The position numbers were made by a program, and so were the translations under genes. DNA of 64,000 bases, taken from assembly GCA_015680685.1 (NCBI GenBank), contig MNCI01025182.1:233408-297407 (forward strand). Direction: 5' to 3'. Within the stretch, counting starts at the first letter, position 1. Each line of letters starts with the position of its first letter. The notes under the pieces are model-generated. The model ran no database searches and had not been told where the DNA came from. It worked only from the letters and a program-made list of their open reading frames with translations. This document shows positions 1-8,949 of the stretch, piece after piece. Source of the DNA: Gnetum montanum (taxonomy: Eukaryota; Streptophyta; Gnetopsida; Gnetales; Gnetaceae).

Positions 1-682
1 TTTCCAAAATCATCGGTAGTCGTTTAGTGCAGCGCAGAAGCAAAGGTTTGATGCTTTTGACGTCTCATGCATATTGCAAAACAATTCCAAATCCTCCTGC
101 CTGTCTGTCTCGGACATGACATACATGGATGGTTTGATACGGGTATAATTTAGCTCTACAGTGCCCGACTTGCCAGTGTTTTGGTATGGGGCTTATTTTA
201 TTTTGTGCATCAACGAACACGCCATATTATGTGGTTTTCAGACCTCCAAGGTATCCAATCCGAGCATGCCGTCCTTTACAAAAGTATTTATATCATAGCT
301 ATATATATAGGCTATTTCCGTAGCCGTTTTCACAGCACGTATTGGTTGATTGCTCAGAGCTCCGCAACTTTTCTGTGCTTCTTGCGTTTGGTCTTCCGTT
401 TGCTTTTCAGGTGCGGAGCATTCCATCTTCCGCAACATTAATGATTTTTTTTTTTTTTACGTTTGTATGTTGGTATCTGTTTTCATTATTTCTTCTTGTG
501 CATAATTAGAATCTTTGAATTCTATTTTCTCAGTTGATAAGGTAGTGTTACAGCGATTTATCAATCATCTCATTTGTTCTTCTTCTGTATTTCTGATGTT
601 ATGCAATATGCCTTGGCATGCATGGAAAGGTTCTGGGAATTTTTTAAATATTTTTTCTAGTTCTAAGAATTATTTTTTTGTT

Positions 683-760
683 TGTAGGGCAAGTGATCAG
701 GATACTCATCTCTTAGTTGGGAGATTATGAATTCGATTCTTATTGTGCTCACTGGACTCC
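683..760 (+). repeat. tRNA-derived SINE-like fragment
   Basis: Around 691-740 there is an A-box-like stretch (TGATCAGGATACTC) followed by a B-box-like stretch (GAATTCGATTC), spaced as in a tRNA-derived pol III promoter. No cloverleaf can be drawn, so this is not a tRNA gene. No target-site duplication or poly-A end is clear. It is a weak call based on the two boxes only. Confidence 0.3.
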
Positions 761-1525
761 AATCTACCCTACTATATAGGTAAAGGGGTTGTGCTATTAG
801 TGTTATTTCATGCTACCCTACTATGTAAGTAGAGGTTATCTTGCCTTTAAAAATAAAAAGATCCCCATGATAGATTTACCCATTTGTCATACCTTGAGTT
901 TTACTTGTTCAGTGTCTTAATAATTGAGCATAATTTTACATTTTTGGCTTTTAGTATCTATATAATTTTCACCCAAATACTGCAATGACACAAACTTATG
1001 GCTTCAAATGGTTCACCTTTATCCGTTGTCTTTGTGCTATTAGTCTGTTTTACCAACAATTCAACAACCAATGCTATTTGCTTTGGTTAAGTTTCTGTTT
1101 AGAATGAAAATTTGAAGTTTCAGATCAGGTATATTTTGTATTGTGTTGTGAATCTGATAATTAAGGAGTATGGTTGAATAAGAACAATGGTGTCTGCATT
1201 TCTCCAAAGCTTAGCTTTAGCCATTAAGTTGGAACTTTTGATTGCCAATTACATTTTGGCTTCTTTATTAGTAGACATTTCTCAATTGAAGAAAACTAAG
1301 ATCCTTTCCAATTACAGACAAGAATATTAAAACGAAATCGAAGAATCTAGTAATCGGAAATCATGTCCTCACAAAACTTTATTAGTGCTAAAAAAATTGG
1401 TTAATAACACAAAAGAATTATCCTAATCAGAAAGCCGGCCAAAAACGGACTTTTAGAGTACGTTGTATATTGATTTACTTGTTTTGGGATTGAATAGAAT
1501 TTTATTTGAAAGCGCACTTTTTAGT

Positions 1526-1690
1526 GCATTTCAACGTCATGTGACCTTTGATTTTAGCAATTTTATGCAATTTTATTTCAAAGGTCACATGAAGACCTTT
1601 GATTTGCTATAAAATTGATTTCAACGTCATGTGACCTTTTTAATGCTATTTACCAACGTCTCTTTCTATGCATTTCAACGTCATGTGACG
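1526..1690. repeat. Cluster of CATGTGAC motifs with a perfect hairpin
   Basis: The phrase TTTCAACGTCATGTGAC occurs three times on the plus strand (near 1529, 1618 and 1673). A fourth copy of its core lies inverted at 1578-1592. Positions 1537-1551 and 1578-1592 form a perfect 15-bp inverted repeat around a 26-nt loop. The core contains ACGTCA (bZIP/TGA-like) and CATGTG (E-box-like). It differs by one C-to-T change from the G-box palindrome GTCACGTGAC. It could be a regulatory cluster or the remains of a small inverted-repeat element; function is not shown. Confidence 0.5.
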
Positions 1691-2160
1691 TGTTACTTAG
1701 TCTACCGAAGCACGGCGTTTTCGCTTTAAATTTGAAAATTGTTTTTCGGTATCTCCCCCACATTTCGGCCGAGGTTGCCGTAGTCCACGTTAGGAGAAGC
1801 TTTACAAAACTTACATACACAGGTTTTGTGATTTATACATAGTTCATTCGCTTGTCCTTTTCTTTAATGAGAGCTAATTCATTTTTGCACTTTTCAGTGC
1901 AAAGTTAAATTAGGTTTATTATTATTATCTAGAGAGTATGTATCTATTTTTTCATTTTAGAATAATATTATGTTGAGCTATATAACATACATTTTGTTAA
2001 TATCCTTTGTTAAGTTATCCATAACAATAGTGAATAAGTACCCTTTGATGTAGACCTACTATGATTGGAAAATTCCACAAGCCTTTCTGTTTTTAGTGTA
2101 GCTCCTTCATACATGTCCTAACTCCCTTTAATGTATTTATAAGGAGCTGCTTGTAATAGG

Positions 2161-2417
2161 TTAGGCTTTCACTCACCCATCACTTTCCCATGACCTTGCC
2201 TTAGCAAGATAAGCATTGATCCTATGGGTAATGATTTTGTAAGGACCACCACTTAGAGTGATAGTGAGGTGCCTATTTCTCAAGTTCTAAAACCAAGGTT
2301 CAAGCCTAGGCACGACCACTCGATAGAGGTTAGGCTTTTGCTCATCTACTACCCTCCCAAGATTATGCCTTGGCAAGATGAGCATTCAGTCTTTGGATAA
2401 TGATCCTTTATGAGGAT
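2161..2417 (+). repeat. Degenerate duplicated block
   Basis: Positions about 2161-2247 and 2327-2417 are diverged copies of one unit of about 90 bp. Both begin TTAGGCTTT, contain a CCTT(A/G)GCAAGAT(A/G)AGCATT core and end with a GGTAATGAT / GGATAATGAT step. The roughly 80 bp between them contain GGTTCAAGCC, which resembles a pol III B box, so the pair may be an old SINE dimer. No coding potential is seen. Confidence 0.5.
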
Positions 2418-3754
2418 GTTTTTGGATTTAATACTATCAATATTATTGATAATAATAAGGTGTTAGCCTAGTTGTAAGACCTTTGATTTGGAAACTCTAC
2501 ATTATTTACAATCTTTGAGTTAGTATTATAATTTGTTCAATTGTGAGAAGTATTTTATTATCGTAACTATGCAAAACATGAAATAATGTGCAACATAAAG
2601 ACATAATATGTTAATTTTGTTTACTACAAGTACTAGAAGATAAACAACACATATTTTTAAAATGTTGTGGAATAGATTTCTTTAGAAGAAAATGACAAAT
2701 CTCTAGTCAATCTCTATATAAGTTATTCAAGATACTAGCACTAGTTATAGAGAACCATAGGAAAGAAGTGTTCTAATTACATGACTATTGGACACATCTA
2801 TTGTACTCTTGATTTACTACTAACAATATATTTTACGTAAATTAATTTGTTTGATAGATCTTTTGGGTCTTTGTAGATGTAAGAAAATTCCAATTTCAAT
2901 TTCATAATTATTATTTTTAAAATTTTAACTTGATTTAACTAAGTTTATTAAGTTTACTTGAGCCTAACTAAGAACTATGAGTTTCATTTTTTGGAGAAGT
3001 TCAAGTTTGGCAACAATGGCAATATATATGATAGGTATGCATGATTATTACTATGTTGACATGACCAATCTATTTAATCTAAATTTGATATACCCTAATA
3101 CTATGAAACATCATATTGTATTTACTTCAAATAAAGGCATACACCCATTATTATTTAGTTTTATGGTTCATTATTGTAGGTGTTTCTCAAGTAGATAAGG
3201 TTGTTACTCAATTTTGTTGCTACGTAGTGGATGTTTTATTTGAGAGTTAAGATATAGGAAGTAAGTGCATGATTACTAGTGGCTTTTATGGCTTACTTTG
3301 GTTTGCATTAAAACACTTTGGTCATGCTATGACACACCCATGTAATGTTTAGTTTGTCCTTGAGATACACCTTTCATCTTTGTTTTATTCAATGCAACTA
3401 CTTTATTATACCTTGATTATTTTAATAAGTTATAGGTTTTTAATGTCAAATATTTTTTGTATCTAATTTTTTTACATCATAGCTCCTAATAACTAATTGT
3501 GTGGTTTAAAAATTAAAATAAATTTGCCTTTAATTTTATATTTTGAATGAGTTTTAGGTGTATGCATACTTCTTTCCTTTATTGGGGGTGTTGGAACTCA
3601 AAAGAATATTAAGTTTGACACAAATTAGAAACCTCTTGCCTAACAAGATAATGAGCTAACTGCTTCGCTGCCTATCATTTTTTAGTTATGTATTAAAAAA
3701 AAAAAAAAAACTACTTCATTTCCTAATTAATTGATATAATTTCACATTAATATT

Positions 3755-3860
3755 AGCACCTTTTTAGTGGTACGAGTCTTAATGTGGTAACCCCAGGTCA
3801 CAAGTTTGATTCTACTAGGTAGCATTGAGTTATAAACTTTTATAAATCTTGGGGTGTACC
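3755..3860 (+). repeat. tRNA-derived SINE-like copy
   Basis: The segment has an A-box-like TTAGTGGTACGAG and a B-box-like AAGTTTGATTC, followed by CTACTAGGTAGCATTGAG and a run ending TTATAAACTTT. The same body (GGTCA.AGGTTCAATCCTACTAGGTAGCA) recurs near 26.48 kb, near 26.69 kb and inverted near 54.2 kb. It therefore belongs to a dispersed short repeat family in this genome. Ends and target duplications are not resolved. Confidence 0.45.
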
Positions 3861-4227
3861 TATGTTTTAATTATTTCGAGTTCCAACACTGTCCTTTTTT
3901 TTAACGTCTTTTTATTTTTATAATTTTTAGATATTCTTATTTTTAAAAAATATTATTTATAAAGTCTTACCTATGGTAAACTTAAGTTTCTGTTTTTTTT
4001 TTTCTTTTTTTGTTTATTTCTTTTTATAATCTAAATTTTTAAAGGAAAGATTAAACTAGCAATGATGAAGAGCTTCCGAATAAAAAAAGTTAGGTTATAT
4101 TGAGAGAATCACCCCAAGATATTATTTCGAGATTCACATACAGGCCTTTATCTAGTTTTAGGTGATATAACAGTGAGGAGTTAATACTCTTGAATCTTCT
4201 TTAACAAATTCTTTATTTTTTATTTGT

Positions 4228-4282
4228 CTGCTGTTTACTGAAAATTGGCCTCTAACTTCTGCTGTCCACTGAAAATTGGCCT
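4228..4282 (+). promoter_or_regulatory. Tandem 24-bp repeat just upstream of the first ATG
   Basis: Two copies, at 4228-4251 and 4259-4282, differ at only two positions and are spaced 31 bp apart. They share the phrase ACTGAAAATTGGCCT and end 20 bp before the ATG at 4302. They probably lie in the 5' UTR or core promoter of the VLIG-like gene. A TATAAAG string at about 4288 is too close to the ATG to be a convincing TATA box for that start. Confidence 0.35.
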
Positions 4283-4301
4283 TTCATTATAAAGACAAAG
4301 A

Positions 4302-4800
4302 ATGGAGAGAATGGGAATTGAAGAGACCGACGTCTACAAAGACAAAGAAAATCACCATTCTAGAGATATTACTCAGAATGCTTCGCATGTCAGGTTTAGT
4401 ATGGTTTTATCAGAGAGATCTCAGTTCATTCCCTCTGGCCAGGAACAATGCGAAGAAGAAGAAACTCATCCCCAACAGCAACAATGTGGAAAACAAAAGG
4501 AACCTATCACCGATGTACACTCATCTTCAACATTCCAAATGATGGAGATAGTTTCCGACAGGCAAGACCTAGAATTTGTAGAGAAAGTTCATATTCCTGA
4601 AAGCCAAATTGCAGATATATGCAAGCAGCTGGTTCCTAGCAGCATTGAACCTCGAAACTCCGATACTAAAATCAAGTTTCAAACGGTGAACAGGGTATCC
4701 TTGCCAACTGTTGGAGTCTACGGCGACAAGCCCATGATGGCCAGAATTTTGAAACACATGCGTGCTATAAATGATTCTACTTATCACACAATGCGGCAAG
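4302..4800 (+). CDS. VLIG-like gene, predicted exon 1
   Basis: The exon has 166 codons plus one base from ATG 4302. It encodes a hydrophilic, Glu/Gln/Ser-rich N-terminus with no family I recognise (for example PESQIADICKQLV near residue 101). ATG 4302 was chosen because the frame running on to the donor at 4800 starts there; an overlapping frame at 4276 has no continuation. The exon ends CAAG before GTAAGT, a near-perfect donor. Joining to 4965 restores one open frame reading into exon 2 (EEDNLVDVLSASVS). Confidence 0.6.
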
Positions 4801-4964
4801 GTAAGTTTGAAGCTGGGCTGTATGTGTCACCTATGGAACATTGCATGGTAGCATTTTATTGGCATCAAGGTAGTCGTATGGAAGAAGCAACAGCGAGAAG
4901 GCAAATGTCTTGCAATTTTATTAGGTATCTGGTCGATCTTTGTGATGTGTTTGTGTTTCGGTAG
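4801..4964 (+). other. Predicted intron 1 of the VLIG-like gene
   Basis: The donor is AG|GTAAGT at 4801 and the acceptor is TTTCGGTAG ending at 4964. Removing these 164 bases moves translation from the exon 1 frame to the exon 2 frame without a stop. The alternative acceptor ending at 4924 (TTTTATTAG) does not join as cleanly, because the frame used downstream has a TGA at 4943. The unspliced frame runs through most of the intron and stops at 4962. Confidence 0.6.
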
Positions 4965-5758
4965 AGGAGGATAATCTGGTGGATGTTTTGTCTGCCTCTG
5001 TTTCTCGTCAAAAGGCAAAGATTAATAGAACCAGGCACATCAAAATATCCCGTGTCCAAAATTCTTCCAATGATGTCTCTATTTCACCGGGTTTCAGGCT
5101 GAGTTTGAGAGGGAATATGATGGGGTTACAGAACCCAAAAGCTCTATTTGCTGTGCCAATACGAGGGCCCTTCTTCACCCAAGGCCACCATCGATGTGGT
5201 TACATCGCATCTGCATTTAAAGAACCTTGTAAGTACATCAAACCCGAGGCGCACTCATTTGATCCTCCTAAGCTTCCTTCTAAGATTAAGGAATGGTATC
5301 AAGAGCATGCCCTCGATTTCTCTGGTCTGCAGGATGATGACTTTGTTCTCTTGCTAAAACATTCTGGATTGCCAGAGTTCCAAAAGTACGAGAATTTCAA
5401 GAATTCAATTAATTCAAAGTCTCAACAGAAACAGAGGCAGTTCAGCGTCAATTATAAGCTCCAACAAGTAGAGTACAGGATCTTGAGTGCTTTTATGCAA
5501 GCGTTGCCCGAGATATGTTGTTTCTTGAAACATCTGCCAGAGTGGGGTTCGAATAATGGTACTGAAGAAGTAACACCAGGAAGTTCGCTCAAGCACTTGG
5601 AGCACGTTGTGGTGGACGTTTGGGGTGGTCGGAAACTAGTTTTTGTAGGATCTGAAATCACATTTAGACATAGCAACGGGTTATCCTTCAAAGGTCTAGT
5701 TGAATCAAGCGAGTCGTGGCGCCTAATTACATTTGGACGAAAATTTACACTAGGAAGA
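4965..5758 (+). CDS. VLIG-like gene, exon 2, N-terminal region
   Basis: About 264 open codons follow the acceptor. The protein is soluble, with no signal peptide or membrane segment. It contains a KLPSKIKEWYQEHALDFSG stretch (about residue 100 of the piece) and a VVVDVWGGRKLVFVG stretch near its end. I recognise no named domain; position suggests the N-terminal extension typical of long VLIG-like proteins. The frame ends at TGA 5759-5761, and the protein evidently continues one frame over (KMSTPECQETLAYF), so one indel near 5755-5758 separates the two. Confidence 0.55.
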
Positions 5759-6485
5759 TGAGCACACCAGAATGTCAGGAGACTCTGGCGTACTTTCAGA
5801 ATAATTTTGCCATTAAAGAAGGAACTCCAGTGTTAACTGGAGAGTCTGTTATTCTTGTTGAGTCGGGAACAGCGGAAGGAGTTATTACTGAAGTGCAAAC
5901 ACCAAGCAAAGCAATTGGGAGTTGGGTGGAAGAATTGCTTCCTGAAAGCTTGTAGAAAACGCGCACAAATTTTTGCCTTCTATGCTTTCTCATGAGCAAT
6001 GGCATTGCAGAAGAGTTGAAGAATCTGGGTGAAGGGTTCATTACCAATGTTGTCAAGGGGACATATTTCGGAAAGGAGCTTGTTAAGCAACTTCTGGCAA
6101 ACGTGGGTGCGCTCAACCATCATCATATTAGTTTAAACTTCGAGGAAACCAGGGAATTTCTTTTGTATGGAAACGCTTTTGATATATGGAAAAAAAAATG
6201 AAAAAAGCGGCATCAAAACTTCCGGAAGATGGACGATGCAACTACGATGAATGGCAGAAGAAGTTTTCAGAGTTCAAGTTGGATAAAAGCGCTGTCTCTA
6301 ATGGGAATTCGTTCGTGCAGGATTGGAAGGCTCTTTGCACTGAAATATGCAACAGTGTAAAAGACCAGTTCACAGAAACCATTCTTTCCACAATCAGGAA
6401 GAAAATGACCGGTTTCCTTCAGAAAAGGTTCCAAGAAACAATGGAAGAAGAAAGGAGGATATTGCAAAAGGATTTAGTCATTTAG
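5755..6485 (+). pseudogene. VLIG-like gene, middle N-terminal region with stop and frameshift
   Basis: The frame from 5755 encodes a segment including GTPVLTGESVILVESG, then meets TAG at 5953-5955. It reopens in the same frame through MSNGIAEELKNLGEGF to 6201. A run of nine A at about 6188-6196 then shifts the reading to the frame that ends at TAG 6483-6485 (a helical, Lys/Glu-rich piece with WQKKFSEFKLDKSAV). The A-run is a classic place for sequencing or slippage error. The in-frame TAG is harder to explain that way. No domain is recognised. Confidence 0.5.
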
Positions 6486-6489
6486 ATGA

Positions 6490-7569
6490 AGAGAAAGATG
6501 CATCGTTCGCCAACTGAAGTACGATGTCAGCAGTTCCGATTTGGGTAGAGGTGGTGACGGAGGTACAAGGAGGAGGATGGGCATAAAAAGGTGCAGAATC
6601 AATGAAAGTTATCTTTCTTGGGCTAGGATAACAAATCCAAAAATTGAGATAGTGGTATCAAGTGAAGACATAGAAAAACCTGGAGTTCTATGGAGGTGTA
6701 CAGAGATGGCACCTACTAAAACGGACCTTGACCAGATAGGCCAGAATCCCATTCACAAATTTAATCCCTTGTTCCCACAGTCTTTTGAGTTGTTGAGAAT
6801 GGATCCTGAGGGTGAAGAGTTGAAAATGGTAGCATTCCTTAAATCAGGAGAGATCCTGGTTTTCGTCATGGACAAAAGGGATAATCACTTAAACCTGTAT
6901 GTGTCTCCAAAACTTGGATCAGTTCTTACCGGCATCAATCCTGTACGCGTGTTCAGACGAGGCACTGATTTAATAGCGTTTGAAGAATCTACCAGGTTTG
7001 TTGCATTATACGACGCTCAAGTCACAAAAATCTCTGTTTACAGATTTGATGAAGCATTCCGTCAAGCAGATTGGACGGGAGTTGAATTATCACTTGATGC
7101 TTTCTCTGGTAGCGGGAATTTGGTGTGGATGCTGTGTATTCCTGGGAGATCAGAACTTCTTCTGCTGGATGATACAAACAGAATCCGGATAGCAGAATTG
7201 CACCATGCACCGATGATGAAGCCCGGGCATATCATACTGCCTTCTGAATATATTTGTGGTTGCATCTCGGACGATGGTTGCTTCCTGTTTCTTCTTCTGA
7301 AGACTTCTCCATCTACAGGTCAAGAGCCAAGCAATAATGAAGACCAGGATTCCAAACCTTGTGCCTCTACCGGTGAAGAACAGCAAAGCAATGAGAAGCT
7401 TCATTTTCCGAAAATTTGGATCTATTTGTTGGGTGATAAAATTTCTTTCCTTAAATGCATCTCACTGGATGTATCATTGCAAGATGTAACTGATTTGGAG
7501 ATGAAGCTGGTGAATTATCGCTGTCAGAGACACCTTCTTGTGTTTTCAAGTCAAGGCCGGATGTGCTGA
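6490..7569 (+). CDS. VLIG-like gene, beta-propeller-like region
   Basis: The open frame extends 360 codons from 6490. It carries repeated strand-turn phrases typical of propeller blades: KMVAFLKSGEILVFVMD, RFVALYDAQVTKISVYRFD, LVWMLCIPGRSELLLLDD and YICGCISDDGCFLFLL. Blades with alternating hydrophobic strands and a D or G at the turn suggest a WD40-like fold, but no canonical WD dipeptides are present, so the exact family is open. An acidic Ser/Glu/Asn loop lies at about 7310-7400. The frame ends at TGA 7567-7569, beyond which the protein continues in other frames (VLRLEYDVSNRDAAV). The start is not a true initiation site. Confidence 0.6.
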   Translation, partial: RERCIVRQLKYDVSSSDLGRGGDGGTRRRMGIKRCRINESYLSWARITNPKIEIVVSSEDIEKPGVLWRCTEMAPTKTDLDQIGQNPIHKFNPLFPQSFELLRMDPEGEELKMVAFLKSGEILVFVMDKRDNHLNLYVSPKLGSVLTGINPVRVFRRGTDLIAFEESTRFVALYDAQVTKISVYRFDEAFRQADWTGVELSLDAFSGSGNLVWMLCIPGRSELLLLDDTNRIRIAELHHAPMMKPGHIILPSEYICGCISDDGCFLFLLLKTSPSTGQEPSNNEDQDSKPCASTGEEQQSNEKLHFPKIWIYLLGDKISFLKCISLDVSLQDVTDLEMKLVNYRCQRHLLVFSSQGRMC

Positions 7570-7868
7570 AGTCTTACGTCTTGAATATGACGTTAGCAAC
7601 CGAGATGCTGCAGTTTACGGAGCTGGTGAAAAGCAAGGACGAGCAGGAAAGGCTGTATAACCTCGCAGCTAGTGAAGCGACTGTGAAGTCAAGCCCCACG
7701 TTGGAATATCTGTATCATATATATGACAATTTTGCAGTCCGCCCAGCAATGTGCAGAGATTCAAAGAAGAGTCTCAACTTCCACATACTGTTAAAGCCAT
7801 CTTCCGTTGGAAGCAATGGGAAAGCGGTCATGGATAGGTGCAATAACTATATGAATTCAGTCACCTAA
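7565..7868 (+). pseudogene. VLIG-like gene, linker before the G domain, frameshifted
   Basis: Frame 7565-7610 reads EVLRLEYDVSNRDAAV and an adjacent frame then reads TELVKSKDEQERLYNLAAS and onward to HIYDNFAVRPAMC. At least one indel therefore lies near 7605-7615, besides the break at 7567. The piece ends at TAA 7866-7868 inside a run of A. Shifting there restores the downstream G-domain frame (KKEKGKDFCNYRIH). The segment joins the propeller-like part to the GTPase domain. Confidence 0.5.
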
Positions 7869-7871
7869 AAA

Positions 7872-8514
7872 AGGAGAAGGGAAAGGATTTCTGCAACTAT
7901 AGAATCCATTTGCATACGCAAACCGTGGACAGTTGGGAAGCCAAAAACACTCTGCAAGCCTACTTAGCAGGCGCTCAGAAGAAGGCAATGGGAGATTGGA
8001 TGAGGCAGCTTGTTTGTCTGGTTCCGGTTCAAATATGTCGAGCTGATAACAAAGGACTACAGCCTCTAGTGGATGGCCTCCAAATCTCTTCGCAAGCAAC
8101 TTATTCGGACAGTATATCCCTTGCAAATTTGTTGAGGTTTGGAACGTATGATTCCATTTTGAGGCAGAGGGATGGCTGCGTTAAGGTCATATCAGCCATG
8201 GGAAAGCAAAGCAGTGGAAAATCCTATCTACTAAACCATCTCTGTGGATCTCTTCNTCCATGGGAAAGCAAAGCAGTGGAAAATCCTATCTACTAAACCA
8301 TCTCTGTGGATCTCTTCTTGATGTAGCAGGGGGAAGATGCACTGATGGAGTTTGGCTGACGGTTCGCATTGTTTCAAACTGCCCCTACGTTATCCTGGAT
8401 TTTGAAGGTTTAGGTAGTTTTGAGCGAACAGAGCAGGAAGATATGCTACTCTCTGTTTTAAATGCAGCCTTGAGTAACCTTACAATCTTGAACAAAAAGG
8501 AGTGTTTTCTTTAG
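7872..8514 (+). CDS. VLIG-like gene, GTPase (G) domain exon
   Basis: The P-loop GKQSSGKS (8261-8284 in the second copy) fits GxxxxGKS. GRCTDGVW supplies the G2 Thr, and DFEGLGS at 8398-8418 is the DxEG-type G3 seen in GBP/VLIG-like proteins rather than the DxPG of dynamins. LGSFERTEQEDMLLSVLNAA continues as in VLIG-type domains. The frame is open across the domain once the 62-bp duplication around N 8256 is collapsed. Translation ends at TAG 8512-8514; the true exon end is probably at or shortly before this, since the following family region resumes at about 8950. GTP hydrolysis is expected from the motifs only. Confidence 0.75.
8196..8317 (+). other. Assembly duplication around a one-base N
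   Basis: Positions 8196-8255 and 8258-8317 are identical over 60 bp, with N at 8256 and one T between. This is the pattern left when two contigs overlap but were joined end to end. Collapsing 62 bases keeps the G-domain reading frame intact, which supports artefact over true duplication of the P-loop. Confidence 0.85.
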
Positions 8515-8949
8515 GGTAGGCTTTTCCCTAATCATTCGTGTTCGTTTTATTCCAATTTCCGAATCGTGCGGGTTATACCTTCAGTAGCTTTTGAAATAAA
8601 TTGTTTTGGGTTATACCTTCAGTAGCTTTTGAAATAAATTGTTTTTATAGTGTTTAAATAGTTGGGAGTCGGCATGTTTCAAGAATCACGATAACTCAAC
8701 AAGTCGAGCCCAGTTTTATTTAAAAGTCCCAAAAATGATACGTAAATGTTTTCAAAAAATAAAATTTATTATAAAACTCGTGCTGGGGCGGTAAAATTTC
8801 TGACCCAACCACTAATTCGGTGATTTATTGGTGGCTTAAAAAACAATGATTTTTATCAATTAATTTGCGTTATAACCATCCATATAGTTAGTTTTTGTTT
8901 CGCCTTCAGTTTTTCCCTAAAGCGAACATTAAAATTTTGCTCACATGAG
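8515..8949 (+). other. Probable intron 2 of the VLIG-like gene
   Basis: Coding sense stops after NAALSNLTIL and resumes at about 8950 with VIEHDFHLDKETETLF, the expected continuation in this family. The DNA between is AT-rich and stop-filled. A possible donor is GTAGGC at 8515, just after the in-frame TAG, and a possible acceptor is CACATGAG ending at 8949. Neither is strong, so exact borders are uncertain. It contains a perfect tandem duplication at 8570-8645. Confidence 0.5.
8570..8645 (+). repeat. Perfect 38-bp tandem duplication in the intron
   Basis: Positions 8570-8607 and 8608-8645 are identical, beginning GGGTTATACCTTCAG. There is no N beside it, unlike the duplication at 8256, so a true replication-slippage event is as likely as an assembly fault. 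Confidence 0.85.

Larger units (their letters stand above)
1..4227. other. Intergenic region upstream of the VLIG-like gene
   Basis: No protein family is recognisable on either strand here. The longest open frames (near 181-441 and 4276-4542) show no family resemblance or conserved motif. The stretch holds AT-rich DNA, a short inverted and direct repeat cluster near 1.5-1.7 kb, a degenerate duplication at 2.16-2.42 kb, and SINE-like pieces near 0.7 and 3.8 kb, each listed separately. I see no LTR pair or transposon coding region. An unspliced 5' exon or distal promoter could be present and could not be seen from sequence alone. Confidence 0.6.

Noticed and set aside
181-730. Open frames 181-441 and 515-730 as small genes
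   Set aside because: No family resemblance, AT-driven composition and overlapping frames on both strands; nothing supports translation.
1615-1842. 75-codon frame covering the CATGTGAC repeats
   Set aside because: Its sequence is produced by the repeat cluster; no conserved protein feature.
8570-8645. 38-bp tandem repeat as an assembly overlap
   Set aside because: It has no N between copies, unlike the proven overlaps, so it is kept as a real tandem duplication for now.
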